From: Dipteris shenzhenensis
Lineage: Eukaryota > Polypodiophyta > Polypodiopsida > Gleicheniales
Length of the DNA stretch: 64,000 nt
Assembly (NCBI GenBank): GCA_047967505.1
Contig: CM106538.1
Strand: one strand, 5' to 3'
This document shows positions 45,266 to 54,944 of the stretch, piece by piece. Under the pieces are notes generated by a model. It was not told the origin of the DNA and made no database searches. It was given only the letters and a program-made list of their open reading frames with translations. Within the stretch, counting starts at the first letter, position 1, and each line of letters starts with the position of its first letter. Position numbers and translations under genes: made by a program.

Positions 45266-45695
45266 GCACACGTAAGAGGAAAAGACAAGCAATAATCCAG
45301 AAGAGAACTTCTGCTCATTCAAGCAGGAGGGAGTGTCATGCCAAGAGAAATGATTATTTAGTTAATTAATAGTCATTAGAACCTTATTACAGTTAGGCGC
45401 CAATTTGATGGTGCGGTTATATGTTTGTAATTATGATCGATCAAGCGACAAATTTTCCACAGATACTCGCAGATTATAAAGAGGCAATGCAATTGCAGAA
45501 GTAACAAGAGAAAGTGCCATAAGAGGAAGAGAAAAGCAATAATCCAGAAGAGGACTTCTGTTCATTCAAGCAGGAGGGAGTGTCATGACAAGAAAAATGA
45601 TTATTTAGTTAATTAATAGTCATTAGAACCTTATTACTGTTAGGCACCAATTTGATGGTGCGGTTATATGTTTGTTATTATGATCGATCAAGTGG
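45201..45695. repeat. 248-bp tandem duplication across the gypsy internal/LTR boundary
   Basis: CAAATTTTCCACA starts a unit at 45201 and again at 45449. Each unit includes the end of the internal region, the purine tract (AAGCAGGAGGGAG) and the first part of the LTR (TGTCATG...GATCGATCAAG). As a result there are two LTR starts, at 45334 and 45581. Confidence 0.85.
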
Positions 45696-46103
45696 TGTAA
45701 ATAGTACTGCCAAAACTATGTAACATTGGCCAATGATTAGTAATAAAGATGTGCACACATGTGTCTAGGTCCTAGGGGCAATAGGAAAGGGAAAGGGTGC
45801 ATTAGAGTGCATTAAATGGTAGGTGCATGGGTCATAGGATAAGGGTAGGTGTAAATGGGAAGATGGAACTTGAGTGATCTCAAGGGACATTAATGAAGGG
45901 GTATCACCCTTTCATTGTGAATCTCACGTAGCATTCTCTCTACCACATTGCATTCATCCGCCATCTCTCTCCCACCTTGCATGTAGGTCGAAATAGAAAC
46001 AAGTACTCTCACAACGGTGCTCTTCCCCATTGGAAGCCAATTGGCATTCAAATTATGCATGCATTGCACACATTTGCATTCTCGAAAAGTCTGTTTTTTG
46101 CCA
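45581..46103 (+). repeat. Gypsy 3' LTR (plus copy)
   Basis: 523 bp, TGTCATGACAAG...GTTTTTTGCCA, matching the 524-bp minus copy. A partial extra LTR start lies at 45334-45448. Confidence 0.8.
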
Positions 46104-46107
46104 CCAC

Positions 46108-46525
46108 TATGAGGACACAACAGAAGCTGAGAGGGTGAGAGGGAGCTTGAGAGACACAAGTTTTGGTGGGTGCAGAACACCCTAATCTTCTATTTCATCC
46201 ATATATATATGGGTTTGAGTATTGTACATAACCGGGGTCAAGGTACAGTGGCCTTTAACCCCCAGAACCTCCCACTTAAAGGCCAATGTGCCTTTAAGGG
46301 AGAACAACCAATGAGCATACTATCCAATGCCCATCAATACATGACAATATCTGCAGGGTTATCATCTGTATGAACCTTGACAAGCTCTATGCGCTTGTCC
46401 TCAAGTACCTCCCTGATAAAATCGTACCTGACCTCAATGTGTTTGGTCTTTGCATGAAAGACCGGATTCCGTGCTAGTTGAATAGCAACTCATGGAATCA
46501 CTATGCAATGTCGGTACATCTGTAT
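46108..46525 (-). mobile_element. Copia element 4, 3' part
   Basis: On the minus strand: the end of RNase H (IQLARNPVFHAKTKHIE, then a frame with FIREVLEDKRIEL and VHTDDNPADI), a 3' untranslated stretch with GGCACATTGGCCTTTAAG like copia 5, a purine tract (AGTGGGAGG), and an LTR of about 159 bp (46108-46266, start TCTGGGGGTTAAAGG). It is a relative of copia 3 and 5. The remaining upstream part lies beyond the inserted hAT-like element. Confidence 0.8.
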
Positions 46526-47385
46526 CATAGTTACCAACCGAAACGGAAACGGAAGAAACGGAAACGGAAGAAACGGAAGAAACGGAGTTTCCGGGCCCCG
46601 CCGAAACGGAAACGGAAGAAACGGCAATATGATACAATTTATGTATAAAATTTTATTTTTTATACATAATATAATTATCAATAGAGTGCAATTTGCAAAT
46701 CATACATAATACAATTATCTATACTTGAAGCTTCAGCCTTCAAGCATCAATGCATCATTCATACTTCTTGGAGCCACTGCCTCCTTTATAACTATCTAGG
46801 AGGGAGACATGGACCCAATAAGCATCTCTCGGCATTGAGGAGGATGGAGAGGTGAGAAGGAGGATGGAGAGGTCACAAGTGAGAAAGTATGGAGAGGTAG
46901 AAGGAGGATGGAGAGCTCAGAGGTAAAAGAGGATGGAGAGGTGGAAGGAGCCTGGAGGATCAGAGGTAGAAGTGAAGGAGGATGGAGAGGTTACATGTAA
47001 GATTAAAGAGAGGATGGAGAGAAGAAGGATGGAGGGATGGAGAGCAGGCTGCCAAGCTGCAGCTTTTGCAGGATGGAGAAGATGGAGCAAAGGATGAAGA
47101 GGATGGAGAGAGAAGGATGGAGGTCCGAGGAAAACGGGATGGAGAGTCTAAGAGCAAAGGATGGAGGGATGGAGAGAGCTTAGAGAAGGTGGAGAGAGCA
47201 GCAAGGATGCACAGGAGGAGTGCAATCGGCAGGAGGCGGCGAAAAATGGAGCCAGGCGGCGAAATCACGACTTTTGGGATTTAGGGCAAAAACAGGTTTT
47301 ACGAAACGGCGTTTCTTCAAGAAACGCCGTTTCCGTTTCGCCGTTTCCGTTTCCAGCCACGAAACGGCCGTTTCGTGCAACTATG
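46526..47385. mobile_element. hAT-like non-autonomous element, copy B (complete, 860 bp)
   Basis: Inverted ends: left CATAGTTACCAACCGAAACG, right (reverse complement) CATAGTTGCACGAAACGG. Each is followed by an array of CGAAACGG/CCGTTTC boxes. Flanks are ATCTGTAT (46518-46525) and ACCTGAAT (47386-47393), 8 bp with two differences. Merging the flanks restores a copia RNase H reading, GIHSDVPTLH, aligned with GITGDMPVLH of copia 5. CA...TG ends with 8-bp duplications are typical of hAT elements. The interior is a purine-rich GGATGGAGAGG repeat region (46830-47210) without a transposase. Confidence 0.8.
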
Positions 47386-47393
47386 ACCTGAAT

Positions 47394-47450
47394 GAATCCC
47401 AACTGCACAAGCCGACTTCTCCAGCTGCTGTTCGAAATCTGCTCCATCTT
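47394..47450 (-). pseudogene. Copia 4 RNase H, upstream part
   Basis: Read on the minus strand this gives SSWRSRLVQ and, in the next frame, CAVGIHS. It aligns with the ALWLSRLVGDLGIT segment of related copia RNase H and continues across the hAT-like insertion into DVPTLH. Similarity fades beyond about 47450-47500. Confidence 0.55.
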
Positions 47451-47732
47451 CACGGAGATCTGCGCCATCTGTTCGACCTCCTGGACTGCGTCCTTTTTTT
47501 GCACCTCTACCTCTGCCTCGGATTAAGGTACTGTGCTTTGCCTCTTTCAGTTTGCTGAGCAGTCTCTCTTTTTTTGCTGGTTCCTCCTGCTTCAATGGGC
47601 TGTCATATGCTATGGCCTTGACAAAGTGGTGAGAGAACCGGCTTCTTGGATCTCTCCTCTCATCAATTTCTGCAATATTGTAAGGAAATAGACACTGCCC
47701 TTGCATCCTAGCAAGAGGTAAGACCTTCCCAC

Positions 47733-48563
47733 ATGGCATCTTCCTCTCATTCTCTCATATCTATCGACAAATTCAATGGGTCCAACTTTCATACTTGGCA
47801 AATCAAAATCAAGTGCCATCTTATGAAAGAAGGTCTTTGGGACATTGTTCACCGTGCTACTCCCGAAGGTCCCTCTGAGCAAGTTGTCACTGCCAAGAAC
47901 GACAAAGCCTATGCTATCATATTGCTCGGCCTTGGAGATGATTACATTCATCACATCTCCGACATACAGTCTGCTCCTCAAGCATGGATCACTTTGGATA
48001 CCCTTTTTGAAGCCCGATCTAAAAACTCTAAGATTGCACTTATGATCTCATTCTTTGATCTACATATGCAGGAAGGAGCTACTATAGCCTCTCATGTCAA
48101 TTATCTTCGCAGTCTTATGGTTCAGCTTGCGTCAGTTAAGTCTCCCATCTCCGAAGATACTGCTATTGCTGTGCTTCTCAAAAGCTTACCTGACACCTAT
48201 GCTACTCTTGTCACTACCTTCAAGTATCATAATAATCCTTCTCTTGAGGGTATCATCAATGCTCTCCAAGAGAAAGAAAGAACTCAACAACGAAAGGTAA
48301 CTGATACTGCATTTTTAGCAAAGAAAGGAAGTTCTAAGGTAAGAAAGCCTTGCACCCATTGTGGCAAAACTAATCATATGGAGAAGGACTGTTTCAAGGC
48401 TCATCCATGCACCATTTGTGGCCATGATAATCAGCGGGAGAGGGACTGCTACTCCAAAACCTCTACATCAGCCCCTGCATCTACCTCAGCCCATGTTGCT
48501 GCAACATCTCCATCAGCTGATCTTGCTGTTCCTTCCTCACAAGATGAGAAGTGGGCTTTCTAA
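47733..48563 (+). pseudogene. Copia-type gag fragment (gag-only element)
   Basis: An open frame of 276 codons with a gag UBN2-like region (ISIDKFNGSNFHTWQIKIKC, LKSLPDTYATLVTTF), a zinc knuckle CTHCGKTNHMEKDC (about residues 207-220) and a second, imperfect Cys/His motif CTICGHDNQRERDC. It ends with TAA right after EKWAF, the place where copia protease would begin (W-x-x-DSGA). No pol follows. After copia 5, inserted about 50 bp downstream, the same element resumes with a 3' untranslated region and LTR at 55217-55505. No 5' LTR or primer binding site is visible upstream. Confidence 0.7.
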
Positions 48564-48617
48564 TTACTTCTATGTCTTGTCTACCACCTTGACCACCGAT
48601 GATGTAGGTCAAGGGGT

Positions 48618-48818
48618 TGTTGGGGTAAAGGCACATTGCCACCCTTTAAAAGTTATGACCCCTATGACTGTCTTAAGACAGTCATAGGGTGAATCCCTAA
48701 TCCTAATAAAACCTATGAGTTTGTGGTGTGGCTCAACACATTTTTTTCACACACCCACACTTCTTGTGTCTCCCTCTCTCTGTCTCCATTGTTCCACTCC
48801 CTCTCTCTTTCCCTCACA
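48618..48818 (+). repeat. 5' LTR of copia 5
   Basis: TGTTGGGGTAAAGG...TTTCCCTCACA. A perfect 30-bp palindrome occupies 48660-48689 (each arm CCCTATGACTGTCTT or its complement). A TAATAAAAC string near 48704 could serve as TATA box or poly(A) signal. Confidence 0.95.
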
Positions 48819-48820
48819 AG

Positions 48821-48833
48821 TGGTATCAGAGCC
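48821..48833 (+). promoter_or_regulatory. Primer binding site of copia 5 (tRNA-iMet)
   Basis: TGGTATCAGAGCC, 2 bp (AG) after the LTR, as in copia 3. Confidence 0.93.
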
Positions 48834-50529
48834 TCTACCTCTCCCTCTCATTTCGGTCTACCCCTCCTCTCTACCCCTTCCTCTCCCCTCGGGCCTCATG
48901 CCCTCAGCAACGAGCGGGCGCGGCAGCAACAGAGCGCGCGCGCAGCACGCAGGAGCAGCCGCGCGCAGCAGGTCGCGCGCGCGCAGCGCGCAGGAGCAAC
49001 CGCGCGCAGCAGGTCGCGCGCGAGCAGCTATAGCTACAGCAGCAGCTAGCTGCTGCTAGCTGCTACCCGCCTATCGACGGCTGCAGCCTACCAGGCGGGC
49101 GCAGCTAGCGCGCGCAGCACCATCCGCGCGCAACCAGGCTGCACAACAGCCGTGCCGGAGCGACCAGTACAACCAACCGTACCGACTGTACGAAAACCGT
49201 ACGGCAACCGTACCGGCTGTACGGTCGCGTGACCAGCAACAGCCGGCTGCACACAGGCAGCCGACCTCCATCAGCGGGCGAGGACGTGTGCAAGACCTTC
49301 GACATTTTTTTTGGGGGATCCGTGCCCTTACAGGTACAGGGTACAGCAGGTACCCTGCGCAGGTACAGAAGGTACAACAGGCACAGATTTTTTTTTGGGG
49401 AAAGAAGGAAAAGAGAGAGCACTCTGCTCTGCATTCCCGGAATTTTTTTTTCAGTTCTAAAACTGTGTGTTTGAGGTACAGCAAGTACACTCGTGTCCCT
49501 CGTGCTTGAGGTGACTAGTGCCACAGTGTGTGGTGGTTGCACAGTTATTTTGTTTCGGGAAGGTCAGATGCCTTAATTTGCAGAGGGCTTTTATGCTTTT
49601 GCTGAGTGCAAATCTCAGTTTTCGGGTGACAATTTCAAAGGGCTTTTGCCTGGAAGTGTATGCCTTGAGGCAGTGTGGAGCCAGGGTGCCCACATTGGTC
49701 TTGTTTCCGCAGTATACTCAGTGACATTTCTTGCAGGTCACATTCTGTGTATGACACTTTGAAAATCTCAATTGAGCCACGCTTGGCCAGGGCGCATCGA
49801 GTTTACTCGGTCCCTAACTGTCCATCGTTGACAGTGCTCAAAAGATTTTCTTTTTCGGTGTTTGTACGTTGGGATCTGTGTTGTTACTGTGTACACAGGG
49901 CCGTTTATGCATTACTTTGTCAGGTGAAAGTGCCAGGAGAGCGCTGTATTTTGTATGCTACCTCAGTGTTGAGGTGTTTTTCACTTGGTATAGTTGTCAA
50001 ATCAAGGGGCTTTTGCCCAGATTTTGCTTGTGAGCACTTGAGTTACTGTTTGAGACCTTCAGATGCCTTTTATCCCTTGGCAGAAGGGTGATTACTTGGG
50101 ATTTGTCCCATACTTTGTTGCAGGTTTGTGACAGGCTGAGGTGTTTGGAGCCTTTTTCAGTGGACAAAACAGTGTATGACAAGCGGTTTATGCATATAAA
50201 ATCAGTGCAATACCTCATCTGAGGTGGGAGAAGTGTCCAGGACAGCAGTGTTTTGTGCTTCGTCAGATGATGATGCACTGATAAAGCACTTGTGGAACAG
50301 CTGCAGCATTCTGAAGTTACTGTTTTATGCCTATTTGAGCACGGAACAGTGTGTCAGAAGGTACAGTGACTGGAGGGAAAATTTTCTGTTTTGCTGCAGA
50401 TTTTTTGACAGTAAAAAACAGCACTATTGTGAGTGCTCCTGGCTCTTGATAGAGCAGTTTTTCTGAGAAATCAGAATTTTATTTAGTCATTTTTTACTTA
50501 CAGGGAGTCAGGCACTTTCCTTATCTGAT
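48834..50529 (+). other. Long leader of copia 5
   Basis: About 1.7 kb of untranslated sequence. 48900-49050 is extremely rich in CGCGCGCAGCAG-type strings and ends in an AGCAGCTAGCTGCT self-complementary block. 49160-49230 has several CCGTAC/GTACGG inverted motifs. The string TCAAGGGGCTTTTGCC (or one mismatch) occurs at 49635 and 50002 and also in the copia 3 leader (27305, 27599). There is no long upstream frame with recognisable product. Confidence 0.75.
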
Positions 50530-53500
50530 ATGGCATCAGGGGGAAGTGAATCTTCAATACTGAACATAAAGAAATTGGAAGGGGCACACAATTATGCATT
50601 ATGGGCAGAACAGTGTTTGAATGTACTTCTGCTAAAGAAGATTTCTAAGCCCATAAGGGTGAAGGGTGTCAAGCCATCTGGGATGGCAGATGATGAGTGG
50701 GAGGAGCTTGATTTGTCCGCAAGGGCTGCTATCATGCTTACTCTCACTGATTCTCTTGTGTTCAATGTTCAGGCTGAAAAGACCTCTTATGGCCTATGGC
50801 AAAGGCTAGAAGAGTTGTATGCCCAAACGAGCTCAGCCAGTAAGGTTTATTGGTTGAAGAAGCTTGTCGACCTTCGCATGAAGGAAGGTACAGCTATGAC
50901 CTCACACTTGAGTGAGTTCAATGCCATCTTTACACAGCTTATTGCACAGGGATTGAACCTTGATGAGGAGTTCAAGGCTACTTTCTTGTTGTGTACCCTC
51001 CCTGAGAGTTGGGACACTTTCAAGACCACTCTGTCAAATTCAAATGTCACTCTTATGTATGCTGATGTGGAGAGCTCTCTCCTTATGGAGGAGATGAGCA
51101 GGAAGAATAATATGGGCAGCAAGTCTTCCAATGCTTTGCAGGTACAAGAAAGAGGTAGGACTCAGCAGAAGGGGAGATCTGCTGGCAAGTCCAAATCCCG
51201 CAGTCAGTCCCGTGGCAAAAAGGACATTGAATGCTTTTACTGTGGCAAGAAGGGACATGTGAAGTCTAAGTGCTTCAAGTTTATACGGGATCAAAAAGCC
51301 AAGAAGGTTGAGACAAAGGATGCAGGCAGTGGAAGCAAAGGCAAAGGCAAGGCCAAGGCAGATGACTTGGATGCAGTGAATGTTGCAGCAGAGGACAGTG
51401 ACAGTGACAGACATGATGTATTATGTTCTTCTGCTGTAATTGCACATACATTGGTTATTGATGGCCATGACATGCACACCTGGCTCTTGGATTCAAGTGC
51501 TTCTTTTCATGTTACGCCTCATAGGGAGTGGTTTACTTCCTACACAGGTACTCATGGAGTTGTTCACCTTGGGAACAACTATGCATGTCAGATTGCAGGG
51601 ATTGGCAGTATACAGATAGTATTCCCTGATGGACGCATATTTATGCTTGATGGTGTACGCCATGTGCCGCAAATCAAGAAAAATCTGATTAGCACTAGTT
51701 TGTTGGATGACAGTGGTTACCACACCACATTTGGGGATTCCAAATGGGTGATTACTGATGGCCAGGTTGTAGTGGCTGAGGGTTATAAGAGTGATACCTT
51801 GTACCCTCTTTATGTTTCCAGTGTAGGTAATCATGTTGTTGCCATAACCGAGCTGCCAAAGGTTTCATTGTGGCATAGCCGGTTGGGACACATGTCCGTT
51901 AAAGGAATGCAAGAACTGTCACGTTTGGGTTATCTGCCGTCTCTTTCATTTTCAGATTTGCCTACTTGTGATCATTGCATATTTGGCAAGCATTCTATGA
52001 CTCCTCATAAGAGGAGAACTCCCCAGAATAGAGCACCGCTTGATCTAGTGCACACTGATTTGTGTGAGATGCCACAGCTATCACTAGGGGGTGCAAAGTA
52101 TTTCATTACTTTTATTGATGATGCCACACGCAAAGTGTGGGTCTATTTCTTGAAGCATAAGAGCGATGCCTTAGATGCTTTCAAGAAGTTTGTCGCTCAG
52201 GTTGAGAATCGGATAGGACGCAGGCTGAAATGCCTCAGATCCGATAATGGGGGTGAGTATGTGTCACATGCTTTTGTACAGTTTTGCGAAGCTAAGGGCA
52301 TTAAACAGGAACTCACAGCCCCTCATAATGCATCTCAAAATGGTGTGAGTGAGCGGATGAATCGAACTATTCAGGAGAAAGTTCGATGTATGTTGTCTTA
52401 TGCTGCATTGCCCCATGGCTTTTGGGCAGAAGCCGTGCAGACAGCAGTTCACCTAATTAACAGGTCGCCAAACAAGGCTTTGGAGCTGAAAGTGCCAGAG
52501 GAGGTGTGGTCTGGCAAGCCACCTTCATACAAGCACTTACGTGTGTTTGGCTGCGAGTGCTTTGCTCATGTACGCAAAGAACTGCGCACCAAACTGGAAC
52601 CAAAGTCTTTCAAATGCATCTTTATGGGTTACGGTGACGAAGGTGAAATGGGGTACAGGTTATGGGATCCCGTCAAACGGAAGATTATACGCAGCAATGA
52701 CGTCATCTTTAAAGAGGATAGTGTACACAAAGAACCCGTGCAACCTGTGGAATACAGAAGGGTTGTTTATGATGATGTCGGACAGCAAAGAATGCCCATT
52801 AATATGCAGCAGCAGGCTGCTGTAAATAACCCTGTTCAAGAGGGTATACAGGCTGAAAATCAGCCAGACAATTTTGCCAATGATGCACCACTGGATATGC
52901 CAGCAAATGGTTCTGTAGAACAGCCAAATATGGTGGTACAGCCACCCGTCATGCATGACGAACAGGCTAGACAGCAGCCTAATATGGAACATTTTGTTAG
53001 TAGGAGCACCCGTGTACAACGGCCTCCTGACAGGTTTGTTCCAGGAGCCAATAATGTGGCTGATTTGATCATGCTGACAGATTGTGGTGAGCCTTCCAGC
53101 TTCAGGGAAGCTATGGGAAGAACAGAGAAAAGGAAGTGGGAGAAAGCCATGCAATCAGAAATGGACTCCCTACTTCAAAATGATACATGGGACTTGGTGC
53201 AGCTACTTGCAGGCAGAAAGGTTTTGCCGTGCAAGTGGGTTTACAAAGTCAAAGTGGATTCAAATGCTTTACCGAGGTATAAGGCCAGATTGGTTGCCAA
53301 GGGATTTAAGCAGGAGAAGGGCATTGACTTTGATGAAATCTTTTCCCCTGTAGTCAAGATGACTACTTTGAGAGCAGTGTTAGCTCTTGTTGCTCATGAA
53401 GACATGGATTTATATCAGATGGATGTGAAGATTGCTTTTCTTCACGGAGATCTCCATGATGAGATCTACATGAGTCAGCCAGAGGGATATGCTGTTAAAG

Positions 53501-54639
53501 GGAAAGAGCAGCTTGTGTGTAAGCTCAAGAGGAGCTTGTATGGACTCAAGCAGGCGCCAAGGGAATGGTACAAGAAGTTTGATGCCTTCATGCAGTCCCA
53601 AGGGTATCATAGGTGTGAGACCGATCACTGCTTGTACACCAAACGGGCAAAGGATGGCAGTTTGATGCTACTCATTCTATATGTGGATGACATGCTGATT
53701 GCCAGCAAATCTCAGCAGGAGATTAGTGCTTTGAAGAAACAACTGCATAAGTCTTTTGACATGAAAGACTTGGGTGATGCAAACCATATTCTTGGTATGC
53801 GGATTATTCGTGACAGGTCCAAGGGACTTTTGTTTCTGTCACAGAAGGAGTACATTGACAAAGTACTGCAGAGGTTTAAAATGGAGGGGGGGAAGTCTAT
53901 TAGTACCCCGTTGCCTCCACATTTAAAACTCAGCAGTAAGGACAGCCCCAGATCAAATGATGATAAGGCTGAAATGGCCAAGGTTCCGTATGCATCTGCA
54001 GTTGGTTCTTTGATGTATGCCATGGTTGCCACTCGTCCGGATATTGCTTTTGCGGTGGGAGTCATCAGCAGGTATATGGCAAATCCAGGCAAGCGGCACT
54101 GGGAAGCAGTGAAAGGTGTCTTGAGGTATCTCAAGGGTACCAAAGACTTGTGCATATGCTATGGTAGGCAGGATGCATTGGTGCATGGTTTTACAGATTC
54201 AGACTATGCAGGGAATGCAGATAACCGGAAGTCTACTACCGGTTATATTTTCACATTTGCAGGAGGTGCTATATCATGGGTATCTCGGTTGCAGAAATGC
54301 ATTGCACTGTCAACCACTGAAGCTGAATATGTTGCAGCCACTGAGGCTTGCAAGGAAGCAATATGGCTTACTCGGCTGGTGGGAGATTTGGGCATTACAG
54401 GAGATATGCCAGTTTTGCATTGTGATAGTCAGAGTGCTATCATGTTGGCAAAGAATCCGGTCTTTCATCAGAAGACCAAGCACATAGATGTGAAATACCA
54501 TTTCATCAGGGAGGTACTGGAAGACAAGCGGCTTGAGCTTGTGAAGGTGCATACTGATGATAATCCTGCAGATTTGCTCACTAAGAGCTTGCCTACAGAG
54601 CGGTTTGCACATTGTCGCCACATCATGGGATTAGGATGA
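50530..54639 (+). CDS. Copia 5 gag-pol polyprotein, 1369 aa
   Basis: One continuous frame. Approximate residues: gag UBN2-type 1-190; basic linker; CCHC knuckle CFYCGKKGHVKSKC at 235-248; protease LLDSSASFHVT at 319-329, with Ser replacing Gly in the usual DSG; pre-integrase LWHSRLGHMS around 447-456 with CDHC; integrase D510 (HTDLCE), D572 (RSDNGGEY) and E608 (SERMNRT), a D-61-D-35-E layout; reverse transcriptase with DVKIAFLHGDLHDEIY and catalytic YVDD at 1051-1054; RNase H with D1223 (TDSDYAG), E1264 (TTEAEY) and D1299 (HCDSQSA); end CRHIMGLG. The start MASGGSESSILNIKKLEGAH aligns with copia 3. Length is normal for the superfamily. The altered protease motif is the one doubt about activity. 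Confidence 0.96.
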   Translation: MASGGSESSILNIKKLEGAHNYALWAEQCLNVLLLKKISKPIRVKGVKPSGMADDEWEELDLSARAAIMLTLTDSLVFNVQAEKTSYGLWQRLEELYAQTSSASKVYWLKKLVDLRMKEGTAMTSHLSEFNAIFTQLIAQGLNLDEEFKATFLLCTLPESWDTFKTTLSNSNVTLMYADVESSLLMEEMSRKNNMGSKSSNALQVQERGRTQQKGRSAGKSKSRSQSRGKKDIECFYCGKKGHVKSKCFKFIRDQKAKKVETKDAGSGSKGKGKAKADDLDAVNVAAEDSDSDRHDVLCSSAVIAHTLVIDGHDMHTWLLDSSASFHVTPHREWFTSYTGTHGVVHLGNNYACQIAGIGSIQIVFPDGRIFMLDGVRHVPQIKKNLISTSLLDDSGYHTTFGDSKWVITDGQVVVAEGYKSDTLYPLYVSSVGNHVVAITELPKVSLWHSRLGHMSVKGMQELSRLGYLPSLSFSDLPTCDHCIFGKHSMTPHKRRTPQNRAPLDLVHTDLCEMPQLSLGGAKYFITFIDDATRKVWVYFLKHKSDALDAFKKFVAQVENRIGRRLKCLRSDNGGEYVSHAFVQFCEAKGIKQELTAPHNASQNGVSERMNRTIQEKVRCMLSYAALPHGFWAEAVQTAVHLINRSPNKALELKVPEEVWSGKPPSYKHLRVFGCECFAHVRKELRTKLEPKSFKCIFMGYGDEGEMGYRLWDPVKRKIIRSNDVIFKEDSVHKEPVQPVEYRRVVYDDVGQQRMPINMQQQAAVNNPVQEGIQAENQPDNFANDAPLDMPANGSVEQPNMVVQPPVMHDEQARQQPNMEHFVSRSTRVQRPPDRFVPGANNVADLIMLTDCGEPSSFREAMGRTEKRKWEKAMQSEMDSLLQNDTWDLVQLLAGRKVLPCKWVYKVKVDSNALPRYKARLVAKGFKQEKGIDFDEIFSPVVKMTTLRAVLALVAHEDMDLYQMDVKIAFLHGDLHDEIYMSQPEGYAVKGKEQLVCKLKRSLYGLKQAPREWYKKFDAFMQSQGYHRCETDHCLYTKRAKDGSLMLLILYVDDMLIASKSQQEISALKKQLHKSFDMKDLGDANHILGMRIIRDRSKGLLFLSQKEYIDKVLQRFKMEGGKSISTPLPPHLKLSSKDSPRSNDDKAEMAKVPYASAVGSLMYAMVATRPDIAFAVGVISRYMANPGKRHWEAVKGVLRYLKGTKDLCICYGRQDALVHGFTDSDYAGNADNRKSTTGYIFTFAGGAISWVSRLQKCIALSTTEAEYVAATEACKEAIWLTRLVGDLGITGDMPVLHCDSQSAIMLAKNPVFHQKTKHIDVKYHFIREVLEDKRLELVKVHTDDNPADLLTKSLPTERFAHCRHIMGLG

Positions 54640-54738
54640 GACCATTCTTATTTTATGGTCTTGTATACAGTAACTGTATATTGCTGTAATTTTTATTCTT
54701 TTCTCCCCTTTAGGCACATTGGCCTTTAGGTGGGAGGT

Positions 54739-54939
54739 TGTTGGGGTAAAGGCACATTGCCACCCTTTAAAAGTTATGACCCCTATGACTGTCTTAAGAC
54801 AGTCATAGGGTGAATCCCTAATCCTAATAAAACCTATGAGTTTGTGGTGTGGCTCAACACATTTTTTTCACACACCCACACTTCTTATGTCTCCCTCTCT
54901 CTGTCTCCATTGTTCCACTCCCTCTCTCTTTCCCTCACA
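54739..54939 (+). repeat. 3' LTR of copia 5
   Basis: 201 bp, one substitution from the 5' LTR. The palindrome is at 54781-54810. It is followed by GGGGT. Confidence 0.95.
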
Positions 54940-54944
54940 GGGGT

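Larger units (their letters stand above)
41083..46103 (+). mobile_element. Ty3/gypsy element, plus-strand copy, 5'-truncated
   Basis: It begins inside gag (DKTEQEKLALATLHLQKDAL) and continues through zinc knuckle, protease, reverse transcriptase, RNase H and integrase to the 3' LTR. No 5' LTR is present. It is fused at 41080-41083 to the inverted minus copy. Confidence 0.85.
48618..54939 (+). mobile_element. Ty1/copia LTR retrotransposon 5 (young, full reading frame)
   Basis: LTRs of 201 bp at 48618-48818 and 54739-54939 differ by one substitution (CTTGTGT versus CTTATGT). The target duplication GGGGT is at 48613-48617 and 54940-54944. A primer binding site, a leader of about 1.7 kb, a single uninterrupted 1369-codon gag-pol and a purine tract (TAGGTGGGAGG) are all present. 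It is the only element in the window with no reading-frame damage. It inserted into the gag-only copia element. Confidence 0.96.

Noticed and set aside
46103-46113. Target duplication around the head-to-head gypsy pair
   Set aside because: Left (AACCC) and right (CCACT) flanks do not match at any 4-6 bp length I tried.
48715-49490. Long overlapping frames on both strands at the start of copia 5
   Set aside because: They span the LTR and GC-rich leader, and repeat composition explains them. The gag-pol frame at 50530 is the real coding region.
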